This document shows, piece by piece, positions 15,553 to 25,337 of a stretch of 64,000 nt of DNA. Under the pieces are notes generated by a model. The model was not told the DNA's origin. It did not search any database and worked only from the letters and a program-made list of their open reading frames with translations. This DNA comes from Paraburkholderia sp. CNPSo 3274 (GTDB taxonomy: Bacteria > Pseudomonadota > Gammaproteobacteria > Burkholderiales > Burkholderiaceae), in assembly GCF_024206475.1 (NCBI RefSeq), contig NZ_JAMBPR010000002.1, forward strand, positions 186,001-250,000, in the 5' to 3' direction. Each line of letters opens with the position of its first letter. Positions within the stretch are counted from its first letter, which is position 1. The position numbers and the translations under genes are program-made.

Positions 15553-17091
15553 TCACGCTTTGCCGCCCTGTTTTGCACCCCGACTTGCGTCCTGCTTCGG
15601 GCCCGGTCGCGAAGCGGCGAGGCCCTTGGCTTTACCGGTTTGCGCATAGGCTTCGAGTGCACGCTGGCGCGCCAGTTCGTGCTCGACGACAGGTTCTGGA
15701 TAATTTTGGCCGAGGCGCACACCCGCCGCTTCGAGCTGCTGCGCGCTGGCCTTCCACGGCTGATGCACGAGCGCATCGGGCAGGCCCGCCAGTTCCGGCA
15801 CCCAGTGCCGCACGTAGGCGCCGCGCGGGTCGAACTTCTGGCCCTGCAGCACCGGATTGAAGATGCGGAAATACGGCGCGGCATCCACGCCCGAGCCCGC
15901 CACCCACTGCCAGTTGGCCGGGTTGCTGGCCGGGTCGGCGTCGACGAGCGTGTCCCAGAACCAGGACTCGCCCGCGCGCCAGTCGATCAGCAGATGCTTG
16001 CTCAGGAACGACGCAGCGACCATGCGTACGCGGTTGTGCATCCAGCCCGTGTGCCAAAGCTCGCGCATGCCGGCATCGACGAGCGGGTAGCCGGTCAGCC
16101 CGCGCTGCCACGCTTTCAGGCCAGCAGCGTCCTTGCGCCATGGCATGGCGTCGAAAGCGGGACGCAGATTGCGCGTTGCCAGATCGGCGTAGTGAAAGCG
16201 CTGGTAATGACAGAACTCCGGCCAGCCCAGTTCGCTCGCGAACTTTTCGGCGCTCGCGGCACGGCGCGCCGATCCACGTCCGTGTGGGTGCTGCGCCGCC
16301 CTGAGCGCCGCCCAGACCTGGCGCGGCGAAATCGCGCCGACGGCAAGATACGGGGAGAGGCGGCTCGTGGTGGCGTCGCCGGGTTCGTCGCGCTCGCCGG
16401 CGTAGGCGTCGAGGTCGGTGGCGAGGAACGCGCGCAGGCGCTCCAGCGCGGCTTCCTCGCCCGCCGGCCAGGCGGCGCACAAGCCGCCCGACCAGTCGGG
16501 CGCGCGCGGCGCGAGGCCGAGCGCGTCGAGTTTCGATGCGCGTTGAGTAAGACGTGCTGGCAGCGATTGAAAAATCATCCGTTCGGGTTCGCCTTCCGGC
16601 GGCGGCGGATCGCCCATGCGCAGGCAGGCGCGCCAGTACGCGCTGAAGATCTGGAACGGCTCGCCGGACTGATTGAGCACCGTCCACGGCTCGTTGAGGA
16701 GCTGACCGCTGAAGCTTTCGACACTGACGCCGCGCTCGCGCAGCGAGGTTTTGAGGGCGCGATCGACCTCGCGTTGCGCCGCGCCGTAGCGGCGGTTCCA
16801 GTACACGGCTTGCGCGCCGGTTTCCGTGACGAGGGCGTCCAGCGTTGCCGCTTCGTCGCCCTGCAAGAGAAGCAGGCGACCGTCGCGAGCAGCCAGCGCC
16901 GCTGCGAGCGCGCGCAGCGATTCATGGCGCCACCAGCGCGCCGCACCGCCTTCCGGGCGCTCGCCCGAGGCGTGCGGATCGTGGATCCAGACGCAGATCA
17001 GCGGAAAGCCGCTCGCCGCGGCCTGCGCGAGCGCGGGCTGGTCGGCAAGCCGGAGATCGTCGCGAAACCAGACGATGGCGGGCGCTTGATT
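15553..17091 (-). CDS. phr: Deoxyribodipyrimidine photolyase, start codon apparently lost
   Basis: Light-driven repair of cyclobutane pyrimidine dimers. The frame encodes an N-terminal photolyase domain (APAIVWFRDDLRLADQPAL) and a C-terminal FAD-binding domain (ASELGWPEFCHYQRFHY; WFWDTLVDADPASNPANW), 512 codons in all, which is normal. However, no ATG, GTG or TTG occurs in frame between the upstream stop and TTG 16866, which lies about 75 residues inside the protein. A GTG at 17096 is one base out of frame: GTG TCA would lead into AAT CAA GCG only if one base were added. The gene is therefore either frameshifted at codons 1-4, has a sequencing indel there, or uses a rare start. It is listed as coding because the rest is intact. 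Confidence 0.82.
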   Translation of the reverse strand, partial: NQAPAIVWFRDDLRLADQPALAQAAASGFPLICVWIHDPHASGERPEGGAARWWRHESLRALAAALAARDGRLLLLQGDEAATLDALVTETGAQAVYWNRRYGAAQREVDRALKTSLRERGVSVESFSGQLLNEPWTVLNQSGEPFQIFSAYWRACLRMGDPPPPEGEPERMIFQSLPARLTQRASKLDALGLAPRAPDWSGGLCAAWPAGEEAALERLRAFLATDLDAYAGERDEPGDATTSRLSPYLAVGAISPRQVWAALRAAQHPHGRGSARRAASAEKFASELGWPEFCHYQRFHYADLATRNLRPAFDAMPWRKDAAGLKAWQRGLTGYPLVDAGMRELWHTGWMHNRVRMVAASFLSKHLLIDWRAGESWFWDTLVDADPASNPANWQWVAGSGVDAAPYFRIFNPVLQGQKFDPRGAYVRHWVPELAGLPDALVHQPWKASAQQLEAAGVRLGQNYPEPVVEHELARQRALEAYAQTGKAKGLAASRPGPKQDASRGAKQGGKA

Positions 17092-17216
17092 GACACAAGC
17101 GCGGGAAGAAACGGAAGAAGAAGGCAGACCGGACCTCGACCGGGAAACATTCGCGCGGCACTGCGCACGAGCCGTGCCGCAAAGGTCACGGAGCGTACCA
17201 CGGCGAAAGTCGGCGA

Positions 17217-17945
17217 CTAATCCGTATCAATGCCCGTATCGGCGCATGCGTCGATGCGCCCAGGCCCCACGCCCTCGGTGATGAGCGCGACCGCATGGCG
17301 CGCGATCGCCTCGACGCCGACACGAGGCTGCTGCGCGTCGCCGCGCCACATCTGGCTGGTGGCGAGCGGCAGCAGCGTGAGGCCCATCAGCGACTGGAAC
17401 AGCAGCGAAGGCTCCAGCGCCGCGTTGAGCCTGCCCTCGCGCTGCCAGCGCGCAATTGCCGTGTGGGCCTTTTCCTGGTGCTCGCGGCCCAGGCGCTCGA
17501 GCATGCGCTGGCGCAGCACGCCGCCCTCGCTGATGACGTCGCGCACCCACAGCGGCGGAAACCACGGATTGCGCTGCCCCACCGCCACGAAGCGCTGCGC
17601 CAGCGCGGTGAGCGCTGTCACGGGATCGTCGGGATGCTCCGCGAAGATGTCGCCGAGCGCCTCGCGCAGCGGCACGAAACGCTCGTCGATCAGCACGTCG
17701 ATCAGTTGATCGCGCGTCTTGAAGTAGTAGTGGACCATCGCAGGCGTCACGCCTGCCTCGCGGGCGATGGCGGCAAGCGACGTGTCGAGGATGCCCTGGC
17801 GCGCGAACAACGCAAGTGCGGCGTCGATTAGACGCGCGCGCTGCTCCGCCCCGCCCACGCCGCCACTCGGCCGGCCGGGGCGGCGCCCGGCGGCCCGGCC
17901 GGCCGTGCCGCCTGCGCTGTCGAGGGAGGGTTCTGGCGCGTTCAT
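17217..17945 (-). CDS. TetR family transcriptional regulator
   Basis: A 242-residue repressor from ATG 17945 (a further in-frame start at 17966 is possible). A Gly/Pro/Arg-rich N-terminal tail precedes the TetR helix-turn-helix (SLAAIAREAGVTPAMVHYYF, about residues 55-90). The C-terminal ligand domain resembles the AcrR group. It is divergent from a DHA2 drug exporter across a 90 bp AT-rich promoter, the classic repressor-pump arrangement, so it most likely represses that pump and is released by the pump's substrate. Confidence 0.9.
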   Translation of the reverse strand: MNAPEPSLDSAGGTAGRAAGRRPGRPSGGVGGAEQRARLIDAALALFARQGILDTSLAAIAREAGVTPAMVHYYFKTRDQLIDVLIDERFVPLREALGDIFAEHPDDPVTALTALAQRFVAVGQRNPWFPPLWVRDVISEGGVLRQRMLERLGREHQEKAHTAIARWQREGRLNAALEPSLLFQSLMGLTLLPLATSQMWRGDAQQPRVGVEAIARHAVALITEGVGPGRIDACADTGIDTD

Positions 17946-17974
17946 AGGCGTTTTATCGGGTAACACATTGAATT

Positions 17975-18003
17975 TTGACCAACTGGAATAATTGTCCTAA
18001 TAT
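17975..18003 (+). promoter_or_regulatory. Sigma-70 promoter of the DHA2 efflux gene
   Basis: TTGACC (17975-17980), a 17 bp spacer, then TAATAT (17998-18003), about 30 bp ahead of the exporter start. The AT-rich palindrome AATTAATTAATT just downstream (about 18013-18024) is a plausible operator for the divergent TetR protein. Confidence 0.65.
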
Positions 18004-18018
18004 TAACCTCCGAATTAA

Positions 18019-19629
<1,611 letters not shown>

Positions 19630-19651
19630 GCGCACCTCCTTGCTTCCTCCC

Positions 19652-19681
19652 AAAGCCAGCGGGCCCCGCTGGCTTTTTTTG
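19652..19681 (+). terminator. Rho-independent terminator
   Basis: A 10 bp stem, AGCCAGCGGG paired with CCCGCTGGCT, followed by a run of seven T, 25 bp after the exporter stop codon. It is the clearest intrinsic terminator in the window. Confidence 0.88.
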
Positions 19682-19777
19682 GGGCCACGCGAACCGGCAT
19701 CACATCGGCCTGATGGGGCCTGATGGGGCCAGTTCGTGGCCCGCTCTCGCACAATCATTACATTTTCCACACATTTA

Positions 19778-19799
19778 ATTACAGTTAGCTAAAATCGCG
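19778..19799 (+). promoter_or_regulatory. Conserved upstream element ATTACA-n-TTAGCTAAAAT-n-GCG (copy 2)
   Basis: Second copy of the element at 6875-6896, about 100 bp ahead of the MHS transporter start. As in copy 1, another ATTACA/TTACAT occurrence lies about 20-26 bp upstream. It may be a promoter with TAAAAT as the -10, or a shared regulator site. Confidence 0.4.
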
Positions 19800-19899
19800 G
19801 GCATCGCGCGCCGGACCCGGCGGCGCGCGTTCCAACTCTCGCGACGGCTGCATGACGGCCGCTCGCCACAAAACACACAACGAAGGAGAAGACCCGCCC

Positions 19900-21204
19900 A
19901 TGGACGTCCAGACCGACCAAGCCACGCTATCCGCGCAAGACACGAGACGACGCGTATTCGCCATCGTCGGCGCCTCGTCGGGCAATCTCGTCGAGTGGTT
20001 CGACTTCTATATCTACTCGTTCTGCGCGCTGTATTTCGCGCCCGCGTTCTTTCCGAGCGGCAACACCACCACGCAGTTGCTCAACACCGCCGGCGTGTTC
20101 GCCGCGGGCTTCCTCATGCGCCCCATTGGCGGCTGGCTGTTCGGCCGCATCGCCGACCGCCACGGCCGCCGCACCGCGATGATGATCTCGGTGCTCATGA
20201 TGTGCGGCGGCTCGCTCGTGATCGCCATGCTGCCCACCTACGCGCAGATCGGCGCGTTCGCCCCGTTCCTGCTCCTGCTCGCGCGGCTCTTCCAGGGGCT
20301 TTCGGTGGGTGGCGAGTACGGCACGAGCGCGACCTACATGAGCGAGGTCGCGCTCAAGGGCCGGCGCGGCTTCTTCGCGTCGTTCCAGTACGTCACGCTG
20401 ATCGGCGGCCAGCTCTGTGCGCTCCTCGTGCTCGTGATCCTGCAGCAAACGCTTTCCACCGAAGAACTGAAGGCCTGGGGCTGGCGCATTCCGTTCGTGG
20501 TCGGCGCATTCGCCGCGCTGATCTCGCTCTACCTTCGCAAGTCGCTCAACGAAACCTCGACGAGCGAGTCGCGCCACAAGCGCGACGCGGGCACGATTCG
20601 CGGCGTGTGGCAGCACAAGGGCGCGTTCTTCACGGTGGTGGGCTTCACGGCGGGCGGCTCGTTGATCTTCTACACGTTCACGACCTACATGCAGAAGTAC
20701 CTCGTGAACACGGCCGGCATGCACGCGAAAACCGCCAGCAACGTGATGACCTGCGCGCTCTTCGTCTACATGCTGATGCAGCCGGTGTTCGGTGCGCTTT
20801 CCGACAAGATCGGCCGCCGCACGTCGATGATCCTGTTCGGCGCATTCGCGGTGATCGGCACGGTGCCGCTCATGCACGCGCTCAAGGACGTGTCGAGCCC
20901 TGTGGCCGCGTTCGCGCTGATCACGGCGGCGCTGGCGATCGTCAGCTTCTACACGTCGATCAGCGGCCTCATCAAGGCCGAGATGTTCCCGCCCGAAGTG
21001 CGTGCGATGGGCGTGGGCCTCTCTTACGCGGTAGCGAACGCGCTGTTCGGCGGCTCGGCCGAATACGTCGCGCTGTGGTTCAAGTCGGTCGGCAGCGAGT
21101 CCACGTTCTACTGGTACGTGACTGCACTGTGCGCGATTTCGCTGATCGTCTCGTGGCGCATGCGCGATCCGTCGAAGGAAGGCTATCTGCGACACGAACC
21201 GTGA
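19900..21204 (+). CDS. MFS metabolite:H+ symporter (MHS family, KgtP-like)
   Basis: A 434-residue importer from ATG 19900, with AAGGAGAA eight bases upstream fixing the start. It has about 12 membrane helices and MHS-type motifs: [14 protein letters not shown] at helix 1, [18 protein letters not shown] in the helix 2-3 loop and [18 protein letters not shown] in the helix 4-5 region. Family members carry 2-oxoglutarate, citrate, proline/betaine or shikimate with protons; this one most resembles the 2-oxoglutarate group, but the substrate is uncertain. It stands alone, preceded by the ATTACA-TTAGCTAAAAT element and convergent with a MocR gene. Confidence 0.9.
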   Translation: MDVQTDQATLSAQDTRRRVFAIVGASSGNLVEWFDFYIYSFCALYFAPAFFPSGNTTTQLLNTAGVFAAGFLMRPIGGWLFGRIADRHGRRTAMMISVLMMCGGSLVIAMLPTYAQIGAFAPFLLLLARLFQGLSVGGEYGTSATYMSEVALKGRRGFFASFQYVTLIGGQLCALLVLVILQQTLSTEELKAWGWRIPFVVGAFAALISLYLRKSLNETSTSESRHKRDAGTIRGVWQHKGAFFTVVGFTAGGSLIFYTFTTYMQKYLVNTAGMHAKTASNVMTCALFVYMLMQPVFGALSDKIGRRTSMILFGAFAVIGTVPLMHALKDVSSPVAAFALITAALAIVSFYTSISGLIKAEMFPPEVRAMGVGLSYAVANALFGGSAEYVALWFKSVGSESTFYWYVTALCAISLIVSWRMRDPSKEGYLRHEP

Positions 21205-21222
21205 TACACGGGCGCGGCCGCT

Positions 21223-22641
21223 TCATGCAGGCTGCGCCACCCGCTCCATCGCGCGCTGTAATGTTTCGTAGACCTTCGGACGATTGCACTGCGAAACATT
21301 GAAACGCAGAAAATCGCCCGCGCTGCGCGACACGCTGAACACGTTGCCCGGCGCGAGCACCACGCCTTCCGCCAACGCCTCGCGCGCGATCTGCGCGGCG
21401 TCGAGTCCGTCCGGCAACCGCGCCCATACGAATAAGCCCGCCTGCGGACGCGTCCATGCGGTCAGGCCCAAAGCCGAAAGCCGCTGCAGCGTGTCGCCCA
21501 TGGCGTCGGCGAGCTTCGCGCGCAAGCCGTCCAGATGCCGCCGATACGTGCCGTCCACGAGCAAGCGGTGCACCAGCTCGGCCACCATCTCCCCATTGCC
21601 GAACGAGACCGCGAGCTTGAGATCCACGAGCGGCTCGATCCAGTCGGCGCGCGCCGCAATGAAACCGCAGCGCGCCGCCGCCGACATCGTCTTCGAAAAG
21701 CTGCCGATCGTCACGACGCGCGCGAGCCCGTCGAAGGCCGCGAGGCGCGGCGCGGGCTCGATCTCGAAATCGGCGAAGATGTCGTCCTCGACGATCAGGA
21801 GGTCGTGTTCCTCCGCGAGCTTGAGCAGTCGATGCGCGACGGCGGGCGCGAGCGTCGCGCCAGTGGGGTTGTGGACCGCCGAGTTCGTCACGTAAAGGCG
21901 CGGGCGCGATTCGGCCAGCGTGCGCTCGAACGCGGCGAGATCCGGGCCCGCCGGCGTGTACGGCACGCCGACCACGCGCACGCGATGCGCGCGCAGCAGG
22001 GCCTGGAAATTGAAGTAGCACGGGTCGTCAACGAGCACTGTGTCGCCCGGCTCCAGCAGAAAGCGGCACAGCAGGTCGAGCGCCTGGGTGCCGCCGTCGG
22101 TCAGCACGATCTGCCCGGGCGCGGCCTCCACGCCGTGCTGCCCGAGCCGCCATGCCAGTTGCTGGCGCAGCGCCGGTAGGCCGAGCGGCGACGCGTAATC
22201 GGTGAGCGGCGCGCGCGGGTCGCGTGCGAGGGCGCGCAGCGCGCGCCGCACAGCGTCCTGCGGCAGCCACGAGGCGGGCAGCCAGCCGCAGCCGGGCCGC
22301 AGCGCGTCGGCCTCGGTCTGCAGCGACTGGCGCGTGAGCCAGAGCGGATCGATCTCGCGGTCGAGCTGCGGCCCGAGCGCGGCGAGTGCGAGCGGCGGCG
22401 CGTGCCCGGCCGCGAAAAATCCCGCGCCACGCCGCGCGACGAGCACGCCTTCGGCGACGAGGCGCTCGTAGGCCTCCACCACCGTCGAATTCGACACGCC
22501 AAGCTGCTCGCTCATCGCCCGGATGGACGGCACGCGCGCGCCCGCGGCCAGCGCCCGCGCGGCAATGCGCTCGCGCAGCGCCTGCATCACCTGCTCGACG
22601 CGCGTCATGGGCAGGGCTTGCGTCCTCGATCTGTCTTTCAT
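21223..22641 (-). CDS. MocR/PdxR-type regulator (GntR HTH fused to aminotransferase fold)
   Basis: A 472-residue protein from ATG 22641. Residues about 10-80 form a GntR winged helix (VPSIRAMSEQLGVSNSTVVE). The rest is a fold-type I aminotransferase domain, with DGGTQALDLLCRFLLEPGD, NSAVHNPTGATL, IVEDDIFADF and the PLP lysine in IGSFSKTMSAAARCG. Proteins of this class sense PLP or an amino-compound adduct. It is divergent from an EamA exporter, so it probably controls export of an amino acid or related compound. Confidence 0.9.
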   Translation of the reverse strand: MKDRSRTQALPMTRVEQVMQALRERIAARALAAGARVPSIRAMSEQLGVSNSTVVEAYERLVAEGVLVARRGAGFFAAGHAPPLALAALGPQLDREIDPLWLTRQSLQTEADALRPGCGWLPASWLPQDAVRRALRALARDPRAPLTDYASPLGLPALRQQLAWRLGQHGVEAAPGQIVLTDGGTQALDLLCRFLLEPGDTVLVDDPCYFNFQALLRAHRVRVVGVPYTPAGPDLAAFERTLAESRPRLYVTNSAVHNPTGATLAPAVAHRLLKLAEEHDLLIVEDDIFADFEIEPAPRLAAFDGLARVVTIGSFSKTMSAAARCGFIAARADWIEPLVDLKLAVSFGNGEMVAELVHRLLVDGTYRRHLDGLRAKLADAMGDTLQRLSALGLTAWTRPQAGLFVWARLPDGLDAAQIAREALAEGVVLAPGNVFSVSRSAGDFLRFNVSQCNRPKVYETLQRAMERVAQPA

Positions 22642-22661
22642 CTGTACTGCTCCGTGTTCAA

Positions 22662-22681
22662 TACAGTTTGAACAAATTGTA
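22662..22681. promoter_or_regulatory. Palindrome between MocR regulator and EamA exporter
   Basis: TACAGTTTG (22662-22670), AA, then CAAATTGTA (22673-22681): 8 of 9 positions pair. TGTACTG also occurs at 22643-22649 and again at 22679-22685, so the site combines an inverted repeat with direct repeats 36 bp apart. It lies in the 120 bp divergent promoter region and is the likely operator. Confidence 0.5.
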
Positions 22682-22761
22682 CTGATCTGTAGCTTACCTT
22701 CGTGCGGCGCGGCGCGCATCATCAGCGGATCGATCTCCGATATTTCCCCTTGCCAAAGCCC

Positions 22762-23685
22762 ATGCGAAAAACGCTCGATCCCACCACCGACGGCTGGCTC
22801 TGCGGCCTTGCAGGCGTCCTCATTTTCAGCGGCTCGCTGCCCGCCACACGGCTCGCCGTGCTTGGCCTCGACCCCGTGTTCCTCACCGGCGTGCGTGCGA
22901 CCATCGCGGGCGGGCTCAGCGTGGTGCTGCTTCTCGCGCTGCGCGCGGCGCGGCCCGCGCGCGCCGAGGTCTGGCCGCTCGTCATCGTTGCGCTCGGCGT
23001 GGTGGTGGGCTTTCCGCTCTTCACGGCGCTTGCGCTCCAGCACGTAAGCTCGGCGCACGCCATCGTGTTCGTCGGCTTGCTGCCGCTCGCCACGGCCTTG
23101 TTCGGCGTGCTGCGTGCGGGCGAGCGTCCGCAGCCGGCCTTCTGGATCTTTTCTGCGGCGGGAAGCGCCGCCGTGGTGGCGTTCGCGCTGCGCCATGGCA
23201 TCGACGCCTCGCCGCTTGGCGACGCGCTCATGCTCGCCGCGATCGTCGTGTGCGGACTCGGCTATGCGGAAGGCGCGCGGCTCTCGCGGCGCCTGGGCGG
23301 CTGGCAGGTGATCTGCTGGGCGCTCGTGATCTCGCTGCCCGTGATGGCGCCGCTCGCATGGTGGCTGCGTCCCGCGTCGTTCGCCGCGGTGGGCGCGGCC
23401 TCGTGGTGGGGGCTCGCCTATGTGTCGCTCTTCAGCATGCTGATCGGCTTCGTATTCTGGTATCGCGGGCTCGCGCTCGGCGGCATTGCGGGTGTTGGGC
23501 AATTGCAGTTGCTGCAGCCGTTCTTCGGCTTCGTGCTCGCGGCGCTCCTGCTGCACGAGTCCGTGCCGCCCGCGATGATCGCCGTCACCGCCGTGGTGAT
23601 CGCGTGCGTGGCAGGCGCGCGGCGCTTCGGGCGCGCGAGCCGCGCTTCCTCTGTCGCGAATCGCGCGGGCACGCAGCGCGTCTAG
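22762..23685 (+). CDS. EamA family (drug/metabolite transporter) exporter
   Basis: A 307-residue membrane protein with about ten helices in two EamA repeats (first half GWLCGLAGVLIFSGSLPATR; second half GVGQLQLLQPFFGFVLAALL). ATG 22762 gives the normal length and places helix 1 near residue 15. Family members export amino acids or other small metabolites. The divergent MocR-type PLP-dependent regulator suggests an amine or amino-acid-like substrate. The stop is followed by an inverted repeat. Confidence 0.9.
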   Translation: MRKTLDPTTDGWLCGLAGVLIFSGSLPATRLAVLGLDPVFLTGVRATIAGGLSVVLLLALRAARPARAEVWPLVIVALGVVVGFPLFTALALQHVSSAHAIVFVGLLPLATALFGVLRAGERPQPAFWIFSAAGSAAVVAFALRHGIDASPLGDALMLAAIVVCGLGYAEGARLSRRLGGWQVICWALVISLPVMAPLAWWLRPASFAAVGAASWWGLAYVSLFSMLIGFVFWYRGLALGGIAGVGQLQLLQPFFGFVLAALLLHESVPPAMIAVTAVVIACVAGARRFGRASRASSVANRAGTQRV

Positions 23686-23698
23686 ATCAGACTTTTTT

Positions 23699-23719
23699 GG
23701 CGCGCTTCAAAAGCGCGCC
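23699..23719. repeat. Perfect 9 bp inverted repeat after the EamA gene
   Basis: GGCGCGCTT, CAA, AAGCGCGCC. A run of six T precedes the stem instead of following it, so it is not a canonical terminator on either strand, but it may still end or stabilise the transcript. Confidence 0.5.
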
Positions 23720-23783
23720 CGCGCGAGGCATAGTGAGGAACGCAAACCTCCTTCCCATTTGCCTTCGCGCCTCGTTCCAACCG

Positions 23784-24320
23784 ATGAACCCACGCTCCGA
23801 CGCGCACGTGCGCGACGCCACCGCCGACGACTTTCCCGCCATCGCCGCGATCTACGCGCACCACGTGCTGCACGGCACGGCGTCGTTCGAGGAAACGCCG
23901 CCCTCGCTCGAAGAACTCCTGCGCCGCCACGCCGCCGTGCGCGAACACGGCCTGCCCTGGCTCATCGCCGAGATCGACGGCCGCGTGGCGGGCTACTGCT
24001 ATGCCACGCCCTACCGGCCACGTCCGGCGTACCGCTTCACGGTCGAAGACTCGATCTATATCGACGAGGCCTTTCGCGGCCGCGGACTCGGCCACACGCT
24101 GCTTAACGCGCTGATCGAGCGCTGCGAGGCAGGCCCGTGGCGGCAGATGATCGCCGTGGTCGCCGACCCGCGCGGCGGCTCGCTCAAACTGCACGAGCGC
24201 CTGGGTTTCGCGCTGACCGGCACGCTGCGCGGCGTCGGCTTCAAGCACGGCGAGTGGCGCGACACCGCGCTCATGCAGCGCACGCTCGGGCCCGGCGCGG
24301 ATACGCCGCCCATAGGCTGA
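23784..24320 (+). CDS. GNAT N-acetyltransferase (phosphinothricin acetyltransferase-like)
   Basis: A 178-residue acetyl-CoA-dependent N-acetyltransferase from ATG 23784. It has AIYAHHVLHGTASFEE, characteristic of the PAT/Bar/MnaT group, the acetyl-CoA loop FRGRGLGHTLL and the C-terminal LKLHERLGFALTGTLRGVGF. Homologues acetylate methionine sulfone, sulfoximine or phosphinothricin. A native role in detoxifying methionine derivatives is family knowledge, not shown here. Confidence 0.9.
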   Translation: MNPRSDAHVRDATADDFPAIAAIYAHHVLHGTASFEETPPSLEELLRRHAAVREHGLPWLIAEIDGRVAGYCYATPYRPRPAYRFTVEDSIYIDEAFRGRGLGHTLLNALIERCEAGPWRQMIAVVADPRGGSLKLHERLGFALTGTLRGVGFKHGEWRDTALMQRTLGPGADTPPIG

Positions 24321-24381
24321 CGCGCGACGCGCAAAAGCATGGCCGCACGCCGCGCGCGCGCCGCAAGCGAAACGCCGCTCG

Positions 24382-24423
24382 TACAATACGTCCTTTCGCA
24401 ACGGAGCCGGACTCAAGGCTCCG
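24382..24423 (+). promoter_or_regulatory. Possible -10 and leader hairpin of the mscS operon
   Basis: TACAAT at 24382-24387 could be a -10 hexamer without a clear -35. The leader contains CGGAGCC (24402-24408) and GGCTCCG (24417-24423), a perfect 7 bp stem 20 bp before the start codon, close enough to affect ribosome access. Confidence 0.35.
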
Positions 24424-24443
24424 AAGACAAGGACTGATTCGCC

Positions 24444-25337
24444 ATGCAACCCTTCCTCGAACAGCTGCACCCGGCCAATTGGGGCTTCCTGTGGGACGCG
24501 CTCTCCGCGCTTGCGCTGCGCTTATGCGCGGCCTTCGCGATCCTCTGGTTCGGCTGGTGGTTCTCCCGGCGCGTGGCCAACTGGATCGCGCGGCGCGGCG
24601 GCGGCATCGACCCCACGCTGCGCCCCATCGTGCGCGACACCGCCGTGTGGGGCGTGCGACTCGTCGCCGTCATCGGCGCACTCTCGCAAATCGGCATCCA
24701 GACCGCCAGCATCGTCGCGGTGCTCGGCGCGGCCGGTCTCGCCATCGGTCTCGCGCTGCAAGGCACGCTGCAGAACATCGCGGCCGGCATCATGCTGTTG
24801 CTGCTGCGGCCGTTCAAGGTCGGCGACTATATCGACGGCGGCGCCGGCGCCAGCGTCGCGGGCACCGTCGAGGAAGTGAACCTCTTCACCACGCGCCTCA
24901 CGAAACCCGACGGCATCTGCGAGTACGTGCCGAATGGCGCGCTGTGGAGCAATTCGATCCGCAACTACAGCCGCAATCCCACGCGCCGGCTCGACCTCGA
25001 AGTGGAAGTGTCGGTGCGCGACGACGTGAACCGCGCCATGGACGCTCTGCGCATGCTCACCGCCGCCGACCCGCGCGTGCTGGCCTCGCCCGCGCCGCAA
25101 GTGATGGTGGCGCGCTTCGACGACAGCACCGCCGTGCTCAACGTGCGCGTGTGGTCGAACATCGACACCTTCTGGGACATGCGCTGGGAGCTTTCGCGCA
25201 AGGTGCGTCAGGCGCTCAATGACGCGCACTGCTCGCTGCCCCTGCGCACGCGCGAGCTGCACATCGTGCAGACGCAACCGGCAGAACCCGGGCAACCCAC
25301 GCAACCGACGCAATCGACGCAACAAGCGCAGCAATGA
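24444..25337 (+). CDS. Small-conductance mechanosensitive channel (MscS family)
   Basis: A 297-residue inner-membrane channel with three predicted membrane helices in the first 130 residues. The third is the pore helix, with GAAGLAIGLALQGTLQNIAA, followed by RPFKVGDYI of the beta domain; a cytoplasmic alpha/beta vestibule completes the fold. It opens under membrane tension to release solutes on osmotic downshock. The C-terminal tail is Gln/Pro/Thr-rich with short repeats. It overlaps the K+ channel gene by four bases, so the two are translationally coupled. Confidence 0.92.
   Translation: MQPFLEQLHPANWGFLWDALSALALRLCAAFAILWFGWWFSRRVANWIARRGGGIDPTLRPIVRDTAVWGVRLVAVIGALSQIGIQTASIVAVLGAAGLAIGLALQGTLQNIAAGIMLLLLRPFKVGDYIDGGAGASVAGTVEEVNLFTTRLTKPDGICEYVPNGALWSNSIRNYSRNPTRRLDLEVEVSVRDDVNRAMDALRMLTAADPRVLASPAPQVMVARFDDSTAVLNVRVWSNIDTFWDMRWELSRKVRQALNDAHCSLPLRTRELHIVQTQPAEPGQPTQPTQSTQQAQQ

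Noticed and set aside
22642..23556. A 300-residue extension in front of the MocR regulator
   Set aside because: It is antisense to the EamA exporter and shows only charged low-complexity sequence.
23699..23719. Rho-independent terminator of the EamA gene
   Set aside because: The T-run precedes the stem on the plus strand and reads as A on the minus strand, so neither direction fits the model; recorded as an inverted repeat only.
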